64,000 bases of DNA from contig JABLXE010000010.1 in assembly GCA_013178225.1 (NCBI GenBank), forward strand, positions 62,001 through 126,000, in the 5' to 3' direction. Source of the DNA: Methanotrichaceae archaeon. Lineage in GTDB: Archaea; Halobacteriota; Methanosarcinia; Methanotrichales; Methanotrichaceae. Positions 18,776 to 26,343 of the stretch are shown here, piece by piece. The notes beneath the pieces are model-generated. The model ran no database searches. It was not told the origin of the DNA and was given only the letters and a program-made list of their open reading frames with translations. Numbering within the stretch: the stretch's first letter is position 1; every line of letters starts with the position of its first letter. A program made the position numbers and the translations under genes.

Positions 18776-19139
18776 TTAGCCAGAACGACTATTAGCCAAA
18801 GAATCGATAGCTTGCAGCTCAGGGGGGCCGTTTAGCTAGCTTTAGCCAGAACGAGTGTCTAGCTAAATAAGCCGGATTTTATGCGTCTGTTTGGTCTGAA
18901 ACCTAATTATAATGCTCTGTTACAGAATTAGCTAATACTTTGAAGAAAAGAGGAGACATAGATGGCGGGGCTAATAGGCATAACGAGAGAAATGGATGAG
19001 GAACAGGTCCTTAGGCTTTCTTCCACATGGGCTAGCTAAAGGCTGTAATTGCGCCTGATGATACGGATTCTTTAGCTAAGGCCGGATCTAGCTAAATATA
19101 TCGAAATGCCGCCGGATCGCGTTTTCGGATTCTAGCCAA
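18776..19139. repeat. Right cluster of TTAGCTA-type motifs (about ten copies)
   Basis: Copies near 18776, 18792, 18832, 18841, 18860, 18929, 19031, 19071, 19087 and 19132. The block begins about 80 bases after the kinase stop. No supported gene lies between 18699 and 19434. A promoter-like AT-rich stretch (TTAGTATATTATACACC and following) is at about 19350-19390. Confidence 0.7.
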
Positions 19140-19434
19140 TACTGGTTCGAGATTTGCTTCCGAAAATAGCATGTAATCCCTGAGATTACAGCTAATGCTG
19201 CCTTCAGACAGAACAGACTAAAGACGGGGGACCTTCCGCTATGATGTTATGCCGTCCGTATAGTGTATGGTCCTCAACCTTTGAAACCTATTCTGCTTGT
19301 CCAATGGTCTGTCAACTATGTCCACGGATATTGCAAATTTGACATGTTTAATTAGTATATTATACACCAAATATTACTTATACTATTATCTCGGTAAGTA
19401 TGGCAAAGGTATCATTCGAGCATTCAGGCCAAGC

Positions 19435-19854
19435 ATGTCAAAAACTACCCGCACCCAGGTCCAATCACAGCTATTTGTGGAGGAAGATCCTTTGTTCCAT
19501 AATGACCGGCGATATTGTGTCAAGCACTGTTCCGCAGTAGACGAACTCGTGGCCGATATTGTGAGAGAGAAATGCATTCTATGCCGGGGATGGGAGGTAG
19601 ATGGCTACCTTTTCCTTAACGACAGCTTTGATGAAAGTGGCATTTTCGATATTGCCGTATTGCGCATCAAAGATAGAATTGGCAATCAGTACGTCTGCGA
19701 TCAGATTGATTCCATTGCGATTGACCTTTATGACGCTAACCAGCTGCGAGAATATATCAATGCGGCAATGAAGCCCGATGTTCTTGCCCATGGAGAACAG
19801 ACTGTAACAATAGAAACACCTAGGGCGCACCAAGGTTGCGTTTGGTGCGCGTAG
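19435..19854 (+). CDS. Hypothetical protein of the element, Cys-containing
   Basis: About 139 residues from ATG at 19435 (MSKTTRTQVQSQLFVEED). The frame is open upstream to 19297, but that part overlaps a likely promoter. It contains RRYCVKHCSAVDELVADIV and KCILCRGWEVDGYLF, giving four Cys that could bind metal, and ends HQGCVWCA. Soluble, acidic, family unknown. No good ribosome site is visible, so the start is uncertain. Confidence 0.5.
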   Translation: MSKTTRTQVQSQLFVEEDPLFHNDRRYCVKHCSAVDELVADIVREKCILCRGWEVDGYLFLNDSFDESGIFDIAVLRIKDRIGNQYVCDQIDSIAIDLYDANQLREYINAAMKPDVLAHGEQTVTIETPRAHQGCVWCA

Positions 19855-19901
19855 AGGCTCGATCGAGCAGATTAGGGCAGATACTAAACCGGGGTACTGA
19901 C

Positions 19902-20249
19902 ATGGAGACAAATCTGGAGAACTATATGCCGTTGTCCGAAATATCAAAGTTCCTAGTATCGACAAGCAACGACCCAGTAACAAAATGGGCTGACGACACT
20001 GCAAAGATTGAATTTCTGACCAGGATTCTGGATTCCCTGAGACGGGACACTAAGCAACAATCGTATGCGATCGAACGCATCACCGAGCTTTTGGAGGTAT
20101 TGCAATGGAAGAGGTGCGATCTTGGAAGGTTGCTTCTGCATAGCGGAATGGTGGAAGGTGGCAACGGTCAACATACAAGTGCTGACCGAACTGTGATAAT
20201 TGCTTCTGCAGGATATGCAACTGGAACGCCTGCGGAGAAGTCCTGCTGA
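19902..20249 (+). CDS. Hypothetical protein of the element
   Basis: About 115 residues from ATG at 19902 (METNLENYMPLSEISKFL). A central helical segment (KIEFLTRILDSLRRDTKQQSYAIERITELLEVLQW) could form a coiled coil. It follows the previous gene by 47 bases in the same direction and is probably co-transcribed. No family recognised. Confidence 0.45.
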   Translation: METNLENYMPLSEISKFLVSTSNDPVTKWADDTAKIEFLTRILDSLRRDTKQQSYAIERITELLEVLQWKRCDLGRLLLHSGMVEGGNGQHTSADRTVIIASAGYATGTPAEKSC

Positions 20250-20621
20250 AGAAAGCAGCTTCGCACATTTATCCCGTCGGATTTATTTTTCTCCAGAATC
20301 AATGCATTCCCTCTATAGATACTAAAGAGGATTTGTCAGGATTTTGGAGAATTATAATACGCTGTGAATTATATTGACTGATGCGTTCTTCTCTATCAAT
20401 GATTGGAGTCCCGGTCTTGTCCCACGCCCCTGATCCAGAACCTCGTGGCCGTCTCTCAAGTGGCTTCACTATCACCCTGCGGGTAAAATCTAAGGCTGGT
20501 ATCAACGAAAATGCCGTACTCCTGTCTCGCGTTCATGGCAATGAGCCGCAGCGAATTGCTTACCCTAATCCCTCACCTCCCCTATTTAGGAGAGTGTGTC
20601 CAATGGGTGGAGGCGATGAGA
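20250..20621. other. Region without supported gene before the integrase
   Basis: Lies between two genes whose 3' ends converge. Frames on both strands look random. A TATA-like stretch near 20350-20375 is not clearly linked to a gene. Confidence 0.4.
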
Positions 20622-21590
20622 TCACAGGGTCAGGTATTGCGCGTGCTTTTCTCGTTTCACTTGATCGCTGATATGCAGGTAGCGGCTTGTGGTCTTTTTG
20701 TCTCGATGCCGCATTAGCTCCTTGATTGTGAGAATATCGCAGCCGTTCTTTATCATGATTGACGCGGGACTATGCCTTCCGAAGACATGGACACCACCGG
20801 GCTTAGTGATTCCGGCTTTTTTCTTGTAGATGCATAGTACCCGGTGAACCTCAGAGCGATGCCATCGGTTTAAATAATCTGTGATAAAGACCGGGTGTTC
20901 TCCGCTCACTTCTATCGGAGGCCGTATTAAGAGATATTCCTTCAGGATGGCCGCGACTTTGGAATTGAGAGGTACCATGTCTTCTCTGCCACCTTTGTCG
21001 CGAACTCTGAGGGTCATTGCTTCAAAGTCGATATCGTCATCATTCAAGGCGCAAAGCTCAGAGACTCGGAGACATTCGTAAAACATTGTCGTGAGCATTG
21101 CCAGGTGCTTGAGGTTATGGCAGGCGTTGAAAATCCGTGAAACATCCTCTTCGGTGAAATAGTGTGGGATGCAATTGTCCGGCTTGATGAACTTGAATGT
21201 GGCCGGATAACCTATCATTTCGTGGTACTTCCTCGCTGAAAATCCGAAGTTATTCAAAGTAGATCGGGAGAGCTTTTTGCTAATGAGGTGTTCCCGGAAG
21301 CGGGAGTGTTCTTCTGGTGTTGGGTGGTCGGTTTGCGCAAATTCAAGATATTTCCCGGATCGGAATACATAGCCTTCGATAGTCGATTCGCGAAAGCCGT
21401 TTGCCTCAAGGTGACGTCGGAACTTCCGGAGAGCCGGTTGGATGTCGGTCTTCTTTGTGGTTCGGCTCCAGTCTATATTTAATTGTTTCCTCTTAATATT
21501 GATCCCGCCATAGATGGCAGGGAAATGGATTCTTTGGCCCCATAGGACACGCGCAGGCGCTAGCCGAGCATGTCCAAGTGGTGGGGCCAT
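20622..21590 (-). CDS. Tyrosine recombinase (integrase) of the tRNA-Pro element
   Basis: An N-terminal SAM-like core-binding domain (IQPALRKFRRHLEANGFRES) is followed by the catalytic domain, with Arg in CLRVSEL, Lys in RVRDKGGRED, the HVFGRHSPAS box with His and Arg, a His in LMRHRDKKTT, and the Tyr in TSRYLHIS. It is the enzyme expected to recombine the two 64-bp repeats. The only in-frame ATGs upstream of the conserved part lie inside the tRNA-like attR: ATG at 21590 is chosen, another is at 21623. The upstream DNA therefore changes from host flank to element left end on excision, which could alter its expression. Confidence 0.88.
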   Translation of the reverse strand: MAPPLGHARLAPARVLWGQRIHFPAIYGGINIKRKQLNIDWSRTTKKTDIQPALRKFRRHLEANGFRESTIEGYVFRSGKYLEFAQTDHPTPEEHSRFREHLISKKLSRSTLNNFGFSARKYHEMIGYPATFKFIKPDNCIPHYFTEEDVSRIFNACHNLKHLAMLTTMFYECLRVSELCALNDDDIDFEAMTLRVRDKGGREDMVPLNSKVAAILKEYLLIRPPIEVSGEHPVFITDYLNRWHRSEVHRVLCIYKKKAGITKPGGVHVFGRHSPASIMIKNGCDILTIKELMRHRDKKTTSRYLHISDQVKREKHAQYLTL

Positions 21591-21641
21591 AGCAGGACTG
21601 GGGGTCCTGTGACCTGCGTTCAAATCGCAGTGGCCCCACCA
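21583..21641 (+). pseudogene. D-arm-less tRNA-Pro-like sequence at attR
   Basis: GGGGCCA (21583-21589) is followed by only TAG, then the anticodon arm, variable loop, T arm, TGGCCCC and ACCA exactly as in the tRNA at 11279. The 5' acceptor strand is thus present and pairs with the 3' strand, while the 17 bases holding the D arm are missing. It is probably a non-functional attachment-site relic, although it can fold into a three-armed tRNA shape. Confidence 0.75.
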
Positions 21642-21656
21642 CTTGATTTTGCTGAT
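21593..21656. repeat. attR core (64 bp) of the tRNA-Pro element
   Basis: Identical to 11306-11369. Host sequence resumes at about 21657. Confidence 0.92.
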
Positions 21657-21733
21657 AGCGATTTTGAGGTGTGATATCGAACTGCTTTATATACTCTATC
21701 CTCATATCTGACGTAAAAATGTCATCTTGTCAC

Positions 21734-21922
21734 CTAGTCACCTTTGATAATAGACTTAGGTTCTGGTGGTCTTCCTTCAAGACCCAATCTCATAGCGGCT
21801 AATTCTTGGATGAAGCACCAGATATCCCTGTTAGCTATCGACCCTTCATCAAGGTATCTTAACAGCACACACCACACGATGTTCGGCTCTGACACACGAT
21901 CGACGGCCCGCTCACCTGCCAC
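21734..21922 (-). CDS. Small hypothetical protein next to attR
   Basis: A 62-residue frame from GTG at 21922, with NIVWCVLLRYLDEGSIANRD and IWCFIQELAAMRLGLEGRPP. Composition is coding-like and helical, and the ending PEPKSIIKGD is basic. No ribosome site is evident. It may be the remaining C-terminal part of a larger protein cut by the integration event or an older one. Unrecognised. Confidence 0.3.
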   Translation of the reverse strand: MAGERAVDRVSEPNIVWCVLLRYLDEGSIANRDIWCFIQELAAMRLGLEGRPPEPKSIIKGD

Positions 21923-22081
21923 CCTCTATATGCCCAGGGCACAGGTATTTATTTCATTCTGCAATTATTTTTCAATTTATCTCTTTCAATTTGGATAACT
22001 TATCGCCACAAATTTAATAAATTTCAATAAACTTCAAATATCAGTTTGAATTACCAAATTGTTGTCAACGGAGGGAATTGA

Positions 22082-22885
22082 ACGAAGCGACTATTAGTCT
22101 TAGCAGTATTAGCTGTTGCTTTAGTTGGCATGGCAGGTGCGGCCAACTACATGTATGAAAAGGCATCAGTTAAGGGTGTAGGGTACAAGAACGTCGAAAT
22201 GATCATTTCGACCCAGTATGGCTTCGCAGGAGCAAAACTAGTTGAGAAAGAATCCGGGTCAGGTAACGTGATCACCGAAAAGACCGAGCTAGAAGCTGAG
22301 AGACAGCTCAATCACGATAGCAGCCCAATTGGCTCTGTGCCCGATGAATGGGACCAGAACGGCAAGCCAATTCATTTTACTGGCATTTGCCCATTCCCAA
22401 CTGGAACTATATGCCCTATGGATTACATCAACTTCACCAAGGAAGCTGAGTTCGAGTATATGCCCGTCTCTTATCAGACCGGCACCTACGACCAGAAGTG
22501 GGTGGAGAAGCTGTGTGTGCAGAACTACAGGATCGGCGCCGTGTTGACCGAGATGTACACTCATGCCGAGCACCTGCAGAAGACCACTGAAGTCAAGACT
22601 AGGGCTTATAGCTTGCTACACAACCGTGAAACGGGTATTGTTGGATGTACCCCATGCTGTACTGGTGTCCTCGAAGCTAATCTGAATAGCAACGTTATCG
22701 GTGTTGCTCACATTGGATGGCTCTCTAGGGATCCTGAGCCTGAGAATAACTTGAAAGGACGCCACGCTGAGTACGGCCGATCGGTCGAGGATCTGACCGG
22801 CGTCTTCTCCATCGAGAAGTTCATCCAGCTATGGGGCAACTCCACCTGTGGCGCTATCAGCGTTGACTGGCTGCCCTGCCTATAA
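22082..22885 (+). CDS. Secreted conserved protein, variable-family copy B, with ACG at the start position
   Basis: Paralogue of the gene at 6462. From 22082 the frame reads (ACG)-KRLLVLAVLAVALVGMAGA-ANYMYEKASVKG, a perfect signal peptide, with GGAGGG at 22070-22075 and a 6-base spacer. The first in-frame ATG (22130) would remove most of the signal peptide. The start codon is therefore ACG, or an ATG has mutated and the copy is silent. The sequence is 267 residues, lacks most of the copy A insertion after TEVKTR, and has a longer variable part before CPMDYINF. The C-terminal block is almost identical to copy A in DNA as well as protein, suggesting gene conversion or recent duplication. Confidence 0.75.
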   Translation, partial: TKRLLVLAVLAVALVGMAGAANYMYEKASVKGVGYKNVEMIISTQYGFAGAKLVEKESGSGNVITEKTELEAERQLNHDSSPIGSVPDEWDQNGKPIHFTGICPFPTGTICPMDYINFTKEAEFEYMPVSYQTGTYDQKWVEKLCVQNYRIGAVLTEMYTHAEHLQKTTEVKTRAYSLLHNRETGIVGCTPCCTGVLEANLNSNVIGVAHIGWLSRDPEPENNLKGRHAEYGRSVEDLTGVFSIEKFIQLWGNSTCGAISVDWLPCL

Positions 22886-23187
22886 TTGAAGTATATAATC
22901 CCCCATCTCCTCTTTTTTGGCATCTAGCGGTCGATATTAAGAGCACGATTGCAGCAAACAGGCAATTATAAGAAAAACTTGGCTTTTCGGGCCATCTATC
23001 GATGTAGTTAGCGTTCTTGGGCTACCTCAAGAATACCACTTGCTATATCACCTGATTGACGACCCCGCAATATCTGCTTTCTTGGTGCCTGATGAGCAAT
23101 AAGGGGGGAGATAATTCTAGGTGCAAGGATAGCCGAATTCGATTCATTCTCAGCTGACCTGAGCGACTTCTGGAAATCGAGCTATAT
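22886..23187. other. Intergenic region between converging genes
   Basis: About 300 bases with no supported gene. A CCTCTTTTTTGG stretch just after the copy B stop may act as terminator. Confidence 0.4.
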
Positions 23188-23868
23188 TTAAGGTGGCAGC
23201 TTGAGCCGGTAATTCTTCACCAGGATATGAACGCTCAACAGCAGCACCCACATCGGGAAGAGAAGCGCCATCCATTCCCAGTAGGATATGCTCAGGAGCA
23301 GTACAGCCGCCAGAGCATAGCCGAGCCAGACCAGCCATCGGGGCATGACCTCAGTTCGCAGTCCAACCGTGGCGGTAGAGATCATGAAGACACCTGCCAT
23401 CTTCATGGCATAAACATACAGAATTGAGTAGGTCACAGCGCGGCTGAAGGTCAGGAGATCCGAGCTTTGCAGCTGCCCAGGTGAGGCCAAAAAGCTGGAT
23501 ATCAGGCCTCCGCCAACCGCTGCTGAGGCAAAGAGCATGGCCACGAATATCAGCCCGCTTCCCAAGAACACGGTTGAGAAGAACCTGTCTTCGAAGTCTC
23601 CGATCAGGTCCCGGACCACCCCGATGAACCAGAGGAAAGCTATTCCGGCAAAGGGAATTATGTTCAGAGCCAAAACGATTCGGCGGGATAAAATAGGGTC
23701 CGCCATCCATTCTCCGGGAACAGCCGGCTCTGCCGGAACAGATAGCCTGATCAGCATCAGGCTGACCATCAATAGTAGCGAAAAGACGATCCCCGCGATG
23801 GCGGCAGCACGCGGGGTCTTGAGCCTCTTCCTGGTTAAGGGGGTGGTTAAGGTGATATCCCTGTCCAT
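23188..23868 (-). CDS. Integral membrane protein, six predicted helices
   Basis: A 226-residue protein with a basic N terminus (TRKRLKTPR) and six hydrophobic segments, including AAIAGIVFSLLLMVSLML, IVLALNIIPFAGIAFLW and VFLGSGLIFVAMLFASAAV. No family recognised with certainty. It lies about 95 bases downstream of the sulfatase gene in the same direction, so it may be the last gene of that transcription unit. Confidence 0.7.
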   Translation of the reverse strand: MDRDITLTTPLTRKRLKTPRAAAIAGIVFSLLLMVSLMLIRLSVPAEPAVPGEWMADPILSRRIVLALNIIPFAGIAFLWFIGVVRDLIGDFEDRFFSTVFLGSGLIFVAMLFASAAVGGGLISSFLASPGQLQSSDLLTFSRAVTYSILYVYAMKMAGVFMISTATVGLRTEVMPRWLVWLGYALAAVLLLSISYWEWMALLFPMWVLLLSVHILVKNYRLKLPP

Positions 23869-23962
23869 TTTTGTTTGCTCTCCATTTGTCCGTTGATTGC
23901 AGATGAATTCCGCTTCCGAGGGCCGGTTCTATTCTTTCTCCCGGGCAATTTCTGCCGGACAA

Positions 23963-26317
23963 TTACTGCCGGGCCATAACCATGCGCATCTCGGCCTCTT
24001 TGTCCTCAATCAGGTCGCCGCTCACATCCACGGTCACGCTGTGAATCTTGCCCGTGAACCTGAAGGGCGGGTGGTAATCGGGAGTGACCGGCGCGCCATG
24101 GGCTGCTCCGCAGGTGACTCCTCCGGTGAGACCGATGGCCAGCGGAGTTGTCACCGGCACATCGCTCTGTCCCACCAGCTTGCCATCGATGTAGAGCTGG
24201 GCCCTTCCCGGTGCGCCCTTTCCTGCGGGAATATCAGGCTTTCCGGTTACCTCGAACTCAAAGCGCAGCTGGTGACGGCCTTCAGGAACCTTCTCCACCG
24301 ACTCCGCATGGAAGCGAGCTTTGCCCACGTAATTGTGCACCCAGTGCAGCTTTCCACCTTTCATGTAGAAAGAATAGCCCGAATCGATTCCCCCGTGGGC
24401 CAGGAGGATCCCCTCCGCTCCGCCTTTCGGGATGTCCACTTCGGCCGTTATGCTGTGGGAGCGGTTGAGGACTCTGACCGCCGAGTTGGAGGGCACGCCC
24501 TGAGTTCCCGGATAGTAAGTATAGCGCTTTCTGTCCTGGGCGATCTGAGGACGTTCGTCGGCCAGGCGCAGGACTCCGCGACCATCGATTGGGAGCACCT
24601 TGTATTTTCCGGCCTCCACATACCAGGTGGCGATCATCTCGATCAGTCGCGGCCGGTTTGATTGTGCAACGTTGTGGTTCTCGGCAAAGTCCTCGTCCAC
24701 GTGGTATAGCTCCCAGGCGGTGGCGTCCAGCTCGGTTAGGGTCTCTGCGGAGATGGGCTCGCCAAAGGGCTTGCCGGCCTCGGAAAATGACGGCCCCGGC
24801 CAGGGACACACTGCCCGCCAGCCGTCGTGATAGAGCGATCGGTGCCCCATCATCTCGAAATACTGGGTGTGATGTCTGGTCTTGGCCTTCGGGTCATCGA
24901 AGGTATGAGAAAAGCTCACGCCCTCAATTGGCGACTGGGTCACTCCCTTGATCACTGCTGGCGGCTCGATTCCCAGCGCATCGAGAACTGTAGGCACCAT
25001 ATCGATGGCGTGGGCGTACTGAGTGCGTACCTCGCCCCTGGCCTTAATAGCTTTAGGCCAGTGAACTATGAAGGAGTCGCTGATGCCTCCCCGGTAAGTC
25101 TCTCGCTTCCAGCGCCGGAAAGGAGTGTCTCCGGCCCAGGTCCAGCCCCAGGCGTAGTGATTGAAGGTCTCCGGTCCGCCAAGCTTGTCCAGAGCGGCCA
25201 GGTTCTCCTCCAGAGACTCGGGCACATTGTTGAAGAACAGGTTCTCATTCACCGATCCCGTTGGCCCTCCTTCGGAGCTGGCGCCGTTGTCGGAGATGAC
25301 CATGAGCAGGGTGTTGTCGAATTCTCCGATCTCCTTCAGAAACTGCAGCAGCCGCCCGATGTGGTGGTCGGTGTGGGTCAGATACCCGGCGAACACCTCC
25401 ATCATCCTGGAGTAGAGTTTCTTCTCCTGCTGCGAGCACTCTTTCCAGGGCTTTACATCCGGGTCCTGGCGGGACAGCTCCGCATTGGAAGGGACGATTC
25501 CCAGCTCCTTCTGGCGGGCGAAGGTCTTCTCCCGGTAGGCCTCCCATCCGTCATCGAACCGGCCTTTGTACCTGTCCGCCCAGCTCTTGGGAACATGGTG
25601 GGGTGCATGCATGGCTCCGGGGCAGAAGTACATGAAGAACGGTTTGTTCGGAGCTACCTGTTTTGCATCGGCTATGAACTCGATGGCCCTGTCCGCCAGA
25701 TCTTCGTTCAGGGTGTAGCCCTCTTCCGGAGTCCTGGGAGGGTGCACAGAATGATTGTCGTAGACCAGCTCCGGGTAGTACTGGTGAGTCTCGCCTCCCA
25801 GGAAACCGTAAAAGCGCTCGAAGCCTCTTCCCAGCGGCCAGCGGTCGTATGGACCGGCTGACGACATCTGGTCGGCGGGCGTCAAATGCCATTTGCCTAT
25901 GGCATAGGTGTTGTATCCGTGCTGCAACAGCATCTCGGAGAGAAATCCGTTCTCGAAGGGTATGTAGCCGTTGTATCCGGGAAACCCGGTGGAGCCTTCA
26001 GTGATGCAGGCCATGTTGTTCGAGTGGTGGTTTCTGCCGGTCAGAATGCAGGTTCTGGTGGGCGAGCACAGTGCTGTAGTGTGCATGTTGTTGTAGACCA
26101 GGCCGTCTGCTGCCAGGCCATCCAGATTTGGCGTTTCAATGGGGCTTCCGTAGCAGCCCAACTGTCCAAAGCCGGTGTCGTCAAGCACAATGAAAAGGAC
26201 ATTGGGAGACCCCTCTCTGGCTCTGAGAGGCATGGGCCAGGCCGGGCTGGATTTATCCACGGTACGCTCGACAATTCCGGGAAACGAGGTTCCCGGTTTG
26301 TATTCGGGAAGAGACAT
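23963..26317 (-). CDS. Type I sulfatase (arylsulfatase family)
   Basis: A 784-residue member of the alkaline-phosphatase/sulfatase superfamily that would hydrolyse sulfate esters. VLFIVLDDTGFGQLGCYG holds the metal-binding Asp pair (D46, D47) and LCSPTRTCILTGR holds the C-x-P-x-R signature (C84, P86, R88), whose Cys must be oxidised to formylglycine. HTDHHIGRLL and VISDNGASSEG are the later conserved blocks. The C-terminal 200 residues form a beta-rich domain (GIDSGYSFYMKGGKLHWVHN). There is no signal peptide, so it is probably cytoplasmic. Long bacterial-type arylsulfatases are unusual in methanogens. The gene starts 26 bases after the upstream secreted-protein gene. Confidence 0.9.
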   Translation of the reverse strand: MSLPEYKPGTSFPGIVERTVDKSSPAWPMPLRAREGSPNVLFIVLDDTGFGQLGCYGSPIETPNLDGLAADGLVYNNMHTTALCSPTRTCILTGRNHHSNNMACITEGSTGFPGYNGYIPFENGFLSEMLLQHGYNTYAIGKWHLTPADQMSSAGPYDRWPLGRGFERFYGFLGGETHQYYPELVYDNHSVHPPRTPEEGYTLNEDLADRAIEFIADAKQVAPNKPFFMYFCPGAMHAPHHVPKSWADRYKGRFDDGWEAYREKTFARQKELGIVPSNAELSRQDPDVKPWKECSQQEKKLYSRMMEVFAGYLTHTDHHIGRLLQFLKEIGEFDNTLLMVISDNGASSEGGPTGSVNENLFFNNVPESLEENLAALDKLGGPETFNHYAWGWTWAGDTPFRRWKRETYRGGISDSFIVHWPKAIKARGEVRTQYAHAIDMVPTVLDALGIEPPAVIKGVTQSPIEGVSFSHTFDDPKAKTRHHTQYFEMMGHRSLYHDGWRAVCPWPGPSFSEAGKPFGEPISAETLTELDATAWELYHVDEDFAENHNVAQSNRPRLIEMIATWYVEAGKYKVLPIDGRGVLRLADERPQIAQDRKRYTYYPGTQGVPSNSAVRVLNRSHSITAEVDIPKGGAEGILLAHGGIDSGYSFYMKGGKLHWVHNYVGKARFHAESVEKVPEGRHQLRFEFEVTGKPDIPAGKGAPGRAQLYIDGKLVGQSDVPVTTPLAIGLTGGVTCGAAHGAPVTPDYHPPFRFTGKIHSVTVDVSGDLIEDKEAEMRMVMARQ

Positions 26318-26343
26318 TTATTTCACCTTCGAACTCTTTTCGA

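Larger units (their letters stand above)
11306..21656. mobile_element. Integrative element in tRNA-Pro, about 10.3 kb
   Basis: A 64-bp perfect direct repeat bounds the element: 11306-11369 (3' part of tRNA-Pro plus flank) and 21593-21656. A tyrosine recombinase is encoded next to the right copy, reading inward. This is the classic architecture of an archaeal genomic island or provirus inserted in a tRNA 3' end with the tRNA restored at attL. Cargo in order: a decayed IS4-type element, a wHTH regulator, remnants, a kinase accessory gene plus a hybrid sensor kinase framed by TTAGCTA-type clusters, two small unknown genes, and the integrase. No capsid, portal, replication or conjugation gene was recognised, so it is either a reduced island or depends on helpers. 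Confidence 0.88.

Noticed and set aside
13749-19139. TTAGCTA-type clusters as a CRISPR array
   Set aside because: Copies are 7-10 bases, irregularly spaced, on both strands and partly inside decayed frames; there are no equal repeats and spacers and no cas genes.
20622-21623. SSV-type split integrase
   Set aside because: The catalytic domain and N-terminal domain are in one frame inside the element; the gene is not partitioned between attL and attR.
21583-21641. A second functional tRNA-Pro gene
   Set aside because: The D arm is missing and the position exactly matches attR; a relic is simpler than a working tRNA.
11306-21656. Provirus or conjugative plasmid
   Set aside because: No capsid, terminase, portal, replication initiator or type IV secretion gene was recognised; the neutral term integrative element is used.
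24148-25892. Several long plus-strand frames across the sulfatase gene
   Set aside because: They are antisense shadows of a high-GC gene with clear catalytic motifs on the minus strand; their proteins are Arg/Pro-rich with no domain.
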